Shown here: positions 31,601-41,042 of the stretch, piece after piece
Layout of the letters: the number at the start of each line of letters is the position of its first letter
Numbering within the stretch: position 1 is the stretch's first letter
Program-made: the position numbers and the translations under genes
Source of the DNA: Blattamonas nauphoetae
Taxonomy: Eukaryota > Preaxostyla > Oxymonadida
Direction of reading: 5' to 3'
NCBI GenBank assembly: GCA_033064195.1
Contig: JARBJD010000225.1
Location: forward strand, 57,840 to 121,839
Length of the DNA: 64,000 bases
Notes under the pieces: model-generated
What the model saw: only the letters and a program-made list of their open reading frames with translations
What the model was told of the DNA's origin: nothing
Database searches by the model: none

Positions 31601-34600
31601 ACACGAACGAGTGTCCTTTCGTATGTTTGGATCGTTAGTGGACAGGAATGAATTCCCACATTCTTTCGAACAATCTCGAAAGGATCGAGAACGAACGGAG
31701 AGCCTGATCTGATGATGACTTGTGTGGTGGACTCCATCATTGCATCGATCTCGTTTTGAAAGCCTTTGAACCACGACTGGGGCACAGCTTGGTCGAATCG
31801 GATGGCGAGAGGATGGTCGATTCCTGCAATCGAGAAATACCGATCTGGGCAGACGAAGCTCTGGGGGGAAGACAAATCAACGAGAGTGTGTGGGAGAGCA
31901 CTTGTTGAGCGACAAGATGAAATAGTATTAATGTGGGCTGTTGTGAAACCAGAATGAGACATGTCGTTGCCGCGTTTTGAAAGAGTGGGGTTTGCCGTGT
32001 TGGAAGTGAAGATGACAGAACTGAACACAACTGAACCGGTTGTTTCTGTTGCGACGAGATCCAAACATCCAGCTCGACCAGAAGATGAGCAGTGAGCGAA
32101 GTCACATGTCGAGAAGGTCAGCATTCGAGAAGAGCTCCAATCAACACAACTTCCGCCACTTCCTTCTTTTCGCTTGATCAGCATGAACCAACATCGAAAC
32201 AATGAGACAGAGGCTGATCCAGAGATGGAGATCACAGCTTCTCTCTCCATCTCAATCGAGTTGAACCAGCAGGCGAAGAGAGTCGACGATCCAGATGAAA
32301 ACGAGAGGAGAGAGACTTCATGCGACGAGATGCATTCAATCCGAACTGTCGAGAGACGAGTTTCCTTCGACGATTCCATTGTGATGAACTGGCTGGTGGC
32401 TTCTTTCGGTTTGAGGGAGAGTGAGACGAGAGTCAGATTTCCACTTCCAGACACTGACAGACCAGAAGAGACGATTGCTGTGAATGTCGATGTGTTGGTG
32501 AGGAAGCCAACACCAAACAATTCCACATTGGACGAGATCGATGTTGGTGGAACATCGAAAGAGCTACTTCCCACGTTGATCAGATTCGTCCCGCTTCCTG
32601 TTTTCGAGAGAACTGTGCTGAGTGATCCACACGGACTGTCACCTGAACAATCTCCGCTCTCTCCATTTTCCACAAAGAACTCGTTCGTTGGTGGGATGAG
32701 AGCTGACGGAGATGGGAAGAGAGTGTCTTCGGTTGTCATGTTCCCATTGGATGTAGCGGAGGTATAATAACCGAGCTTCGGACTTGGCGTGGATGATGAA
32801 CAGTCGACAACTGTAGTCGAGATGAACGCTGACAAACTTGATGAGAGAACATTGATGTCATTCCCTCGATAGTGTGCCAGTGTGTCTGGATCGTTGGCAT
32901 ACGTCCCGACTGCCTCGTTTCCCTCAAAGTGGCAGTCAATCAGGAGGATGGTTCGGATGTAATTCAGTTTCAACGCTCCTCCCAAATTGACTTTATTGCC
33001 CCGAAAGACACAGCGTGCAAAGAAGTGGTGAGATTGCGATGTTATAATTGAACCGCCATTCCCTTCGGCCCGACAGTCCTCAAACAGGCTGTCGGTGAGT
33101 CGGGGAACGGCGTAGGGAATGCTGAACACTCCACCAGACCCAGCCGTTGTCTGCTTGCGAAAGATGCAGTTGGATGCAAAGAGGAATGTGAAGGAGTTTT
33201 GAAGAGTGACAGTTCGAGCAGAGGAGATGCGAGGCGTGTCTGAGTCTGAGTTTGGGTCGGGAGGGGGAGGGGAGAAGGTGGACGAGACGAGGAAGACGTG
33301 GAGGAAGGAGGAGAGGGAGAGCTGGTTGAAAGAAGTGGAGACTGCCGATTCTCGCCAGAACGTGAAGGTGCACGTGTCAATCACACAATCCACATTCAAA
33401 TCGCGATTGGCTCGGCAGTCGATCAGCGTGTTGTGGTTCGACCCGATTTCCACTTTGAAAGTGCACAACGAGAATCGCACGTTTCCTTCGAGAGGATTCA
33501 GATACAGTTGTTGGACAATTTTGATAATTTGGAAACTTTGTTGATTCCATGCGCGTTCTTGGGCCGATTGATGACCACTCTCAACAGCAACTTCCTTCCA
33601 CAAAGTCGAGTCCTCCCATCCACCAACTCCTTCTCCATCTCGTCATCAGCACGCTCTATCCAACAAAATCTGATTCAGCCGATCAATTCAGTAGGTCTGA
33701 CAGTCCAACACATTTTCTGACATGGGATCAACTGCTGATGGTCTGTCGTTCTCCCAGAGAACTCCCAACATCGCGACGAATGGAAGGGTCGTACTGTGAC
33801 ATGACACGATTTGGAGCTGGAGAAAAGGTTCGCATTTTGTTTGTCTTTTTTCCGGCATTTTCCAATTTCCCAAAATTGTCCAACAATTGTAGATCAACGT
33901 GAACGATGTCGTCGTGTTGGTTGCTGTGAATGTGCAGCTGGTGAACGAATAATGCGAAAAAGTGGAATCAACTTTGATCTGCTCAGCTGACGATGTGAAC
34001 GATCTGTCTTCTTCGATCTCTTTCGTCAATCCGTCATTCTCTGTGTTTGTGCATTCCACGATCGAACAGTTTGTGCAGCTGAATTCTTTGTGATGGCATA
34101 TTTCCGGTGTCACTGTTCCATAAAGACCATTTTCCACATTTTCCATTGTTGAGTCGATGAGTCTGATGCCTTGGAGTTTCGGTTTGAACGATGATGAAAG
34201 CCGATGTGAGGTCATGTTTTGGAAGGAACATGCTGTGATGAGTGAATTGAGTGGAAATATCGATGGATTTTGTGGCATGGACGGTGGGAGACATAATGCG
34301 ATTCCAGATGGATAAGAGGCAGCGAGTGAAGAGAGAGAAAGAGAATGAATCGAAACAGAGACAGAATCTGAGAATGATGGATCTTCCAAAATGTTGGTAA
34401 AAGCACCCATCACTCCAAGTTCAGCGAAAAACAAACAACGCGACAGAATCAGGGTCGATGCGGAGTTGTCTGTCAATTCAGCCGATGAAACGACGAATGG
34501 CGAAGCTCCAGATGAAAGAAAGAACGAAACATTGTCAACAGATACGTGAGATGAGGAGAGGATTCCACAAGACACAGAATTCGGAGCTTGGGGTGGATGA

Positions 34601-34995
34601 ACAGAAGGATCATGTTCGTCTTTCAGTATTCGAAGATCGAATGAAAGAGTTGAAAGGGAAAGGGTGGTGTTTGTCAGGACGAAAAGACTGATGGGTTTGT
34701 GATTCTGGACATTTCGATGATTCTGGTTCTCAGTTTGCGGTCGCTGGATGTTTAATGATAGCAATGATGTCACCACTGTATTGTGCTGGCCAGAGATAAA
34801 CAGGATGCGGGATGAAACTGAGATCGGCGAGCATGAGAACGATTTGTTTTCTAGTTGGATTTCTCTCGTTGTTCTCTCGATGTCGTTTGTCGAGGGGAGA
34901 AGAGCGTGTAATAGAGCATCAAGAGAATCGAGTGTGGTCGGATCTCCTGCGAATTCTGACCACATCATCGTGACCATCCAGAAAAGGGATCGCAT
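28573..34995 (-). pseudogene. Large beta-helix surface protein, interrupted by a 385 bp element
   Basis: The ATG at 34995 encodes a signal-peptide-like start (MRSLFWMVTMMWSEFAGD). The frame is open to 33688, where it stops inside an inserted element, and resumes in the same frame from 33603 to 28573. Ignoring the element it would be about 2011 residues. The body is made of Ser/Thr-rich beta-strand repeats (for example STFTAIVSSGLSVSGSGNLTL) typical of right-handed parallel beta-helix proteins. Cys modules recur: CSGDSPCGSLSTVL, CKWTSSFCATLEYGI, CGSSSLACSSLDSAF, CGLPQLPCRTLEKGL. The expected role is a secreted or surface protein; the ligand is unknown. No C-terminal membrane anchor is present. 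Homology seems to end at about 28682, where the frame runs antisense through a TmcB-type 5' end, so the 3' end was lost in a rearrangement. Confidence 0.8.
33505..33889. mobile_element. 385 bp TA-flanked MITE in the beta-helix gene
   Basis: The ends are inverted: CAGTTGTTGGACAATTTTG at 33505 and CAATTGTTGGACAATTTTG as the complement of the sequence ending at 33889. TA lies on both sides (33503-33504 and 33890-33891). Taking out 33505-33891 (387 bp) leaves the beta-helix reading frame continuous, passing from FTLI into YLNPLEGN. It carries no gene. TA duplication suggests mobilisation by a Tc1/mariner-type enzyme. Confidence 0.85.
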
Positions 34996-35757
34996 GTCTT
35001 TTCTCCCTCGACAATGCGTTAATTGTCCTGTGGATTGCAAAATCTTGGGTTTGATCTAGCTCAGACAGGTATCATCGACAAGATAGTGTGCATTTTCTCC
35101 TCGTTACTGACTGGTTCATTCGAGTTCACAAAAATGTGAGTTTGTGATCCATTCTCGGAAAAGGCGCGATTTGTCGACCAAATTGCATAAAACACAATGA
35201 AAAATGATTGAGAAACATCTGATGACGTGAATGACAGTGATTTAATTGCTAGATGCCTGAGGAAACAAGGGAGTGGTTCATCCAATCCTTGATTCTCATT
35301 CGTCCATCTCACTTGGAACTTCTGAACACAGTGAAGAGAGAATGACATCATGAATCACAGATTCGAGACATCTAGTGAATGAGGAGAATGACAGATAACC
35401 AGATTGAGACAATCCAGAATGGAACACAAGTCAAGAAGTGTCGAGAATGTTGAAAGAGTGAAGTTTGGGGTTTCTGTCTGGGTTGGTGTGGAGTCAGATG
35501 GTGACGAAACATGGATCTGTGGTTGTACTCTGAATCTTTCCGAGATGGTTCAGTTCGGTGAGTTCTCTCTCAATTGACACAGATGAATCACCAACACTTG
35601 CATCAGCGAATCAAACATCGGCAGTGTCACATCTTGGCGTCGATCCTCGTTCGAGTGTCCTCTGTTTTGAGAAGATTCTGGTGGTTCAGTGCTGTCCAAC
35701 ATGGCAGCAGGATGAGGTTGAGTTGGAGTGTGATTGTGGCTCATCATCTTCGCCACC
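34690..35757 (-). repeat. Long inverted repeat, left arm
   Basis: This arm covers the beta-helix 5' end and its upstream flank. Its reverse complement recurs at about 39472-40570. Antisense translations over more than 100 residues are identical between arms (for example 34748-35059 against 40195-40506). A stretch of about 100 bp near 35060-35180 differs from the other arm. The arms are about 3.7 kb apart. Confidence 0.8.
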
Positions 35758-35771
35758 CTCATGACTCTGAC

Positions 35772-36183
35772 GGCTTAATCATACCCCGTGCCCCCTCACC
35801 AAAATTTTCAAATATGTCTGGTTTTTAATATTAAACACACTTTTGATAAAATTTTGTGATTTTGAGGGCGAAAAAAAGCTGCCCTTTTTGGCCGGATCCA
35901 GCCCATTATTTGTTTCAACACTTCACAAAGATCCTTTTTTCTATGGTACTTTTGAGAATTCACCAATAGTCTTCACAGCCCCCCCTGCTCTTGAGCGGGG
36001 GGCTGTGAAGACTATCCGACATTATGAAAAAGTGTCTGGAAAAAGGATCAGGTGAAGTGTAGATAAATCCATAACTCCAAAACCCGGTCTCAAATCGAGC
36101 AATAATTGTAAAAACATCGTGAAGTGATATTAAACAAAGCTCCTGTTAAAATATTGGAGGGGGGCACGGGGTCGGATTATGCC
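35772..36183. mobile_element. 412 bp foldback MITE with 8 bp target duplication
   Basis: ACTCTGAC is repeated at 35764-35771 and 36184-36191. The ends are imperfect inverted repeats: GGCTTAATCATACCCCGTGC on the left, and on the right the complement reads GGCATAATCCGACCCCGTGC. The interior folds back on itself around a 19 bp perfect stem (35966-35984 with 35997-36015). An 8 bp duplication is usual for hAT- or Merlin-mobilised elements. No coding capacity. Confidence 0.85.
35966..36015. repeat. Central hairpin of the foldback MITE
   Basis: The stem arms ATAGTCTTCACAGCCCCCC and its exact complement surround a 12 nt loop. Further outer pairing (CACTTCAC with GTGAAGTG, GATCCTTTTT with AAAAAGGATC) extends the fold through most of the element. 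Confidence 0.9.
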
Positions 36184-36221
36184 ACTCTGACGATCAATTC
36201 ATTCACCAATTCCTCCATCTC

Positions 36222-36644
36222 GACGCATCTCCTCCAAAAGAGGACACAACTGTCGTCTCCCTCGACGACAAACTAAGAGAAGCAAGAAGCGACATTCTGG
36301 GTGTTGTGGCTGAGAGTGTGGGCGAGTTTTGTTTGAGGCTCTGCGAAGTGATCTCTCTCTTCGGAGATTCCATGCGATACGGGTTCCCTGACCTGGCCCT
36401 GTGCTTACGAGATTCAAACGGAGGAAAGGAGGAAGTGGTGATTGTGGAAGTGAAAGGGCCAAGTGACAAGCTTTCTGGAGAGCAGATTGCTTGGATGAAT
36501 ATCTTGGCAAGTTGTGGTGTGGATATTCAGTTGTGTCGTGTCGCGGAAGACTGTTTGATTCCACCAAGTCACAGTCTAATGTTTTTTGAAAAAAGAATGG
36601 AAAAGAGTTATGTGATGATTAATGACGAGAAATCAATGAAGTGA
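36222..36644 (+). pseudogene. VRR-NUC nuclease fragment, uninterrupted (copy 2)
   Basis: The frame runs from DASPPKED at the rearrangement junction, through EFCLRLCEV, GFPDLALC, VIVEVKGP and EQIAWMNILASCGVDIQLCR, to INDEKSMK and a TGA. PD and EVK of the VRR-NUC active site are present. The sequence upstream of 36222 is unrelated (the reverse complement of the duplicated flank), so the 5' part of the gene is missing. Its value is as the empty-site reference for the DIRS insertion in copy 1. Without an upstream exon it has only an internal GTG or a distant ATG as possible start, so expression is doubtful. Confidence 0.78.
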
Positions 36645-36702
36645 GAAATATGATGTACGCCACGATCAATCGATAACTGGCCACTTGGCAATCCGAGAAT
36701 AT

Positions 36703-39006
36703 TCAATTCAACTTGCGTGTCTTCTCACTCTTCCCTTTTCTCTCCTCCTCTCCTTCACTTGATGGGCGTATCCGCTTCTGTTTTTCGATCACACGCGTTG
36801 TCTTATTTGTCTCAACAATCACGTTTTCTTCATCCAAACGTGTTGTCCCTGCTTCGTCGACGAGTATGCCAGACACTTCGTCCCGCTCCAACGATTCTGC
36901 CTCATCATCCAAGTGTGTTCTCTCTTCATCGTTGACGAGCATGCCAGACTCTTCATCCCTCTCTCTGTGGACACGTTCAAACTCTCTCCGTTTTTCATCC
37001 TCTTCCATCTTCGCTGCCCTTCTGATGATCTCTTTCACTCTCTGTCGTTCTTCAGGATTCGGATAGAGTGATTGGATGGCGAAGTCGAGTGTGTCAATCA
37101 CTCCAACAAAATCCAGCTCCACATCTGTTCGGTGTGTGCATCTCTCTTGACACTCAGCTGGAACAATAAACATGAACCATCGCTTCACTTGAGGTGTCCA
37201 AGATCCAGCTGAGTCTGACGGGTTCGATCGTTTATATTGCCTTCGAAGGAACGATCGCAGATTTGTGAAGATTGTGTTGTAATAATCCATGTCCACCTCC
37301 TCCCACTCCCCCGACGAGACTTGGAATCCAACCAGCACATCAACACCACACTCATCCTTCGTCCACACAAACGCATCAATTCCGGTTGGGTACTGTCCTT
37401 TGAGCTTGTGTCCATCCCTCTGATAGACATCGACGAGGAGGTGGTTGAGCCAGAAGTCGTTGTGCCGAATAGCGTACCTTCTGTTATAGCATTGATACGA
37501 GAAGGTGAATGTCCAGTTCAGTTCATCAAATTTCGTCTTCGATCCTTTCGCTGGATACACCAACACTTCTTGTGTGCGGCTACACATGGAGTTCAAGATT
37601 CGTTGTTGAGGCGTCCGTACTTCATTATGGCGATCGTCTTCGATGATGACATTGTTCCTCAGAGTTTCGTTTATCTTGTCTAAACGCTGTTGGACGTATA
37701 GGGCTTCTCCAAGAACGCTGACTGGTTTGTTGTATTCTGTCGTGAGAAATGAGCTTGATCCGAGTGTTCGACTTTTTCGGATGTCTGCCTCAGTTGGGGT
37801 GAGATCCTTGGCGAGCTTTTTCATTGTCTCCTCCATGTCTACCGAGAGCATGCGCGGGTTCAGACCGAACATTTCGATGACGTTAAGCAACACAAATTGG
37901 TTGTGGTTCTCACACGACGGGTTCCAGTGTTCACCTTGTGAGGATACGAGAATCGTCTTTCTCATGATTCCATAACTCTGTTCGTCGCAGGCTGTGTACT
38001 CAACCATTCTTGTCTCGGGAAGAGCCAGAACAAGATACCTCACTTCTGGAGGCAGAAGGGCGATTGTGGCAAGCGAACACTTTTTGATCCACGTTTCAGT
38101 TTCCTCAACACTCTCCACAATACGAATCGAATCAGGAAGGAGTCGCCGAATGAGCGGATGTGCCCTGATTGAAGACATCAAGCGATCGACTATTTCTTTT
38201 TCCAACATCTTCCAATTCGCTCCAGTATTATCTGCAGTTTGCTCGGCATACTCGTTCTCCATTGACGACGGACTGAAGGTTTGAGTGATCTCATTTAGGA
38301 CCTCCTGGAGCTGGATAATGCACGAAATAATATCGTCGATATTCTCGATCACTTGGCGACAAGGAAATGGCTGCGAAGACTGCTTGAAAGGGGTGTAAAT
38401 CACAGTGAGAGGATGAAGGCTTCCGTTTTCATATCTCGGCAAGAGTTCCACCAATTCTGAAAGGGGCATGTTCTTACTATTGGAACTTCCTTTCCCAGGC
38501 ATCAAATTTGCCCATTGCGATTGTCTTCGTGATGGTTCTTTCGGTGTTGTGGATGGAGAAGAAAACAGATCTTTCGGGAACATAATCATGCAATTCTCCG
38601 CACATGGTCGATAAACATCATGGCACCCACCATATTGTGGGACAAGAGGATGCAATTGTGGAAGAAGAGCTGGATCGATTGTCTGGACATCAGAATGAGA
38701 CTCACCATCGGTAAGCACAATGTTGGACTCAGTGTCATGCAGATGCTTGTCATCAAGAGTGTCGAGAATGATTGGAAGGAGTTGTTGCGAGTTGAATTGT
38801 TCGATTGTCGAGAAAACTGTCTTTTCCAAATCGCGAACTGACGCCTGCCTTTGCATTTTGATCGTCAATAAATGTTCGTTTGCATTAAACCGAATAGGGA
38901 TTTCAATATCATTTGGGCTCATTGAATCCATTTTCGTTTTGTCTTTCTTGAAGCAGGATGTCTTTTGTTTCCTTTCTTTTGTTGTTGCGTCTGAATCTCT
39001 CAGCAT
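36703..39006 (-). CDS. 767-residue hypothetical protein (copy 2)
   Basis: This frame has the same length as copy 1 at 13552-15855 and differs by scattered substitutions, several clustered near residue 390-420 (LGSSSFLTTEYNKP against SSLLISPQYNKP). GIDAFVW and VLVGFQVSSG, a possible PD-(D/E)XK-like core, are conserved. So are the acidic, repetitive C-terminal 150 residues. The upstream coding signal with a one-base shift is also shared. Conservation of the complete frame in both copies suggests selection or very recent duplication. It faces the VRR-NUC fragment tail to tail, 58 bp away, exactly as in unit I. Confidence 0.6.
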   Translation of the reverse strand: MLRDSDATTKERKQKTSCFKKDKTKMDSMSPNDIEIPIRFNANEHLLTIKMQRQASVRDLEKTVFSTIEQFNSQQLLPIILDTLDDKHLHDTESNIVLTDGESHSDVQTIDPALLPQLHPLVPQYGGCHDVYRPCAENCMIMFPKDLFSSPSTTPKEPSRRQSQWANLMPGKGSSNSKNMPLSELVELLPRYENGSLHPLTVIYTPFKQSSQPFPCRQVIENIDDIISCIIQLQEVLNEITQTFSPSSMENEYAEQTADNTGANWKMLEKEIVDRLMSSIRAHPLIRRLLPDSIRIVESVEETETWIKKCSLATIALLPPEVRYLVLALPETRMVEYTACDEQSYGIMRKTILVSSQGEHWNPSCENHNQFVLLNVIEMFGLNPRMLSVDMEETMKKLAKDLTPTEADIRKSRTLGSSSFLTTEYNKPVSVLGEALYVQQRLDKINETLRNNVIIEDDRHNEVRTPQQRILNSMCSRTQEVLVYPAKGSKTKFDELNWTFTFSYQCYNRRYAIRHNDFWLNHLLVDVYQRDGHKLKGQYPTGIDAFVWTKDECGVDVLVGFQVSSGEWEEVDMDYYNTIFTNLRSFLRRQYKRSNPSDSAGSWTPQVKRWFMFIVPAECQERCTHRTDVELDFVGVIDTLDFAIQSLYPNPEERQRVKEIIRRAAKMEEDEKRREFERVHRERDEESGMLVNDEERTHLDDEAESLERDEVSGILVDEAGTTRLDEENVIVETNKTTRVIEKQKRIRPSSEGEEERKGKSEKTRKLN

Positions 39007-39471
39007 GTGTGAAATATCAGACTTATCGTATTCGACAAATAAAAGAGTGAAGAAGAATGGCGATGAGTGTTCTTCCTCCGAATGATCGAGATACTGATCA
39101 AACCATAGAAAATATTCTCTGTAATCATTCAGCTCTCATTGTCAAATCACAACACTTGTGCTGTCCAGCGCCGACAATCCGATGATATATCTCAGGATAT
39201 TTCTGTTTCAATCTCAACAACATTCCCCCATTGATGACATCATCCTGTTTTGACCTCTTTCTCGTTTAGACGATGTTTGAAGCCTGTGTTTGAATAAAGA
39301 TGCACTCGAACTGGTTTATGAACCGGATTTGCTCCGATGATCGACCCAGTCAATACCGAAGAAGACACACTCACGAAGAAGAAGAAAGATGAATGGACGA
39401 ATGAAGCGGGAAGTGGGAGAAACATTGAAGAGGAAGAACAGATAAATTGATGAAGCAATGGAGGAATTGGT

Positions 39472-40570
39472 GAAAATATTGAACGTCATAGTCGTGAAGG
39501 TGGCGAAGATGATGAGCCACAATCACACTCCAACTCAACCTCATCCTGCTGCCATGTTGGACAGCACTGAACCACCAGAATCTTCTCAAAACAGAGGACA
39601 CTCGAACGAGGATCGACGCCAAGATGTGACACTGCCGATGTTTGATTCGCTGATGCAAGTGTTGGTGATTCATCTGTGTCAATTGAGAGAGAACTCACCG
39701 AACTGAACCATCTCGGAAAGATTCAGAGTACAACCACAGATCCATGTTTCGTCACCATCTGACTCCACACCAACCCAGACAGAAACCCCAAACTTCACTC
39801 TTTCAACATTCTCGACACTTCTTGACTTGTGTTCCATTCTGGATTGTCTCAATCTGGTTATCTGTCATTCTCCTCATTCACTAGATGTCTCGAATCTGTG
39901 ATTCATGATGTCATTCTCTCTTCACTGTGTTCAGAAGTTCCAAGTGAGATGGACGAATGAGAATCAAGGATTGGATGAACCACTCCCTTGTTTCCTCAGG
40001 CATCTAGCAATTAAATCACTGTCATTCACGTCATCAGATGTTTCTCAATCATTTTTCATTGTGTTTTATGCAATTTGGCCTTCAACTTTCACATTCATAG
40101 GGAGTTGGTTGTGAAGCCACATTTTTTTCCTTGCGAATCAACACCAACCATGAGAGCGAAATCCGTCCTAATTTGCGAGTGATATCTGTCTGAACTAGAT
40201 CAAACCCAAGATTTTGCAATCCACAGGACAATTAACGCATTGTCGAGGGAGAAAAGACATGCGATCCCTTTTCTGGATGGTCACGATGATGTGGTCAGAA
40301 TTCGCAGGAGATCCGACCACACTCGATTCTCTTGATGCTCTATTACACGCTCTTCTCCCCTCGACAAACGACATCGAGAGAACAACGAGAGAAATCCAAC
40401 TAGAAAACAAATCGTTCTCATGCTCGCCGATCTCAGTTTCATCCCGCATCCTGTTTATCTCTGGCCAGCACAATACAGTGGTGACATCATTGCTATCATT
40501 AAACATCCAGCGACCGCAAACTGAGAACCAGAATCATCGAAATGTCCAGAATCACAAACCCATCAGTCTT
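39472..40570 (+). repeat. Long inverted repeat, right arm (duplicated flank, copy 2)
   Basis: This is the counterpart of 34690-35757 in opposite orientation and of 16300-18950 (copy 1, which has the 1.5 kb element) in the same orientation. It holds the beta-helix 5' fragment at 40259. A piece at 40080-40195 is specific to this copy. Confidence 0.8.
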
Positions 40571-40594
40571 CTTTTCACCATAACTCATCGATAG
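40259..40594 (+). pseudogene. Beta-helix protein 5' fragment (copy 2)
   Basis: The frame starts MRSLFWMVTMMWSEFAGD, as in the gene at 34995, and stays identical to it until HKPISL. It then reads LFTITHR and stops, as in copy 1. It is a truncated duplicate: the signal-peptide-like start is intact but no beta-helix body follows. The shared junction with copy 1 shows that the truncation predates the duplication of the unit. Confidence 0.75.
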
Positions 40595-40712
40595 ATGGAA
40601 TGTTTGGGGAGAGTGAGGCTTTCTGTGAGGATTAAACGAAGTAAATCAACAGGACCACTCAACAATCTCGACAAACACATGTCAAACTAAATGTGAAAGA
40701 AATCAGATTAGA

Positions 40713-40928
40713 ATGACGGACCAAGATGACCTTCTCTTTAGAATGCAGAGAACATCACACAGTTCATGTTCAATATCGTATTCTATGAGAATATTCAAGA
40801 TTATTGATACAAACTCTGATCATGCGAACCCAGTGGTGACCAAAATACTAATGTGGCTTTTGAACGAATGGAAGATGACATCACATCACAGACACGTTCT
40901 GTGTCGGGTATTTCTGGGGTGGTTATGA
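40713..40928 (+). pseudogene. Helical-family fragment upstream of TmcB-type copy 2
   Basis: It encodes MTDQDDLLFRMQRTSHSSC and HANPVVTKILMWLLNEWKM, the same 3' remnant as at 19098-19313. It precedes TmcB-type copy 2 at the same spacing. Confidence 0.45.
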
Positions 40929-41042
40929 TGGGAACAACGGGATTCGACAGAATAGACACGAAGTTGTTCATTTTTGTTCTCTCATCCTTTCCAGTCTCTT
41001 TTGTGCTTGGTCAGTCCTGTCAAAGGTTTCAACGCATTATAC

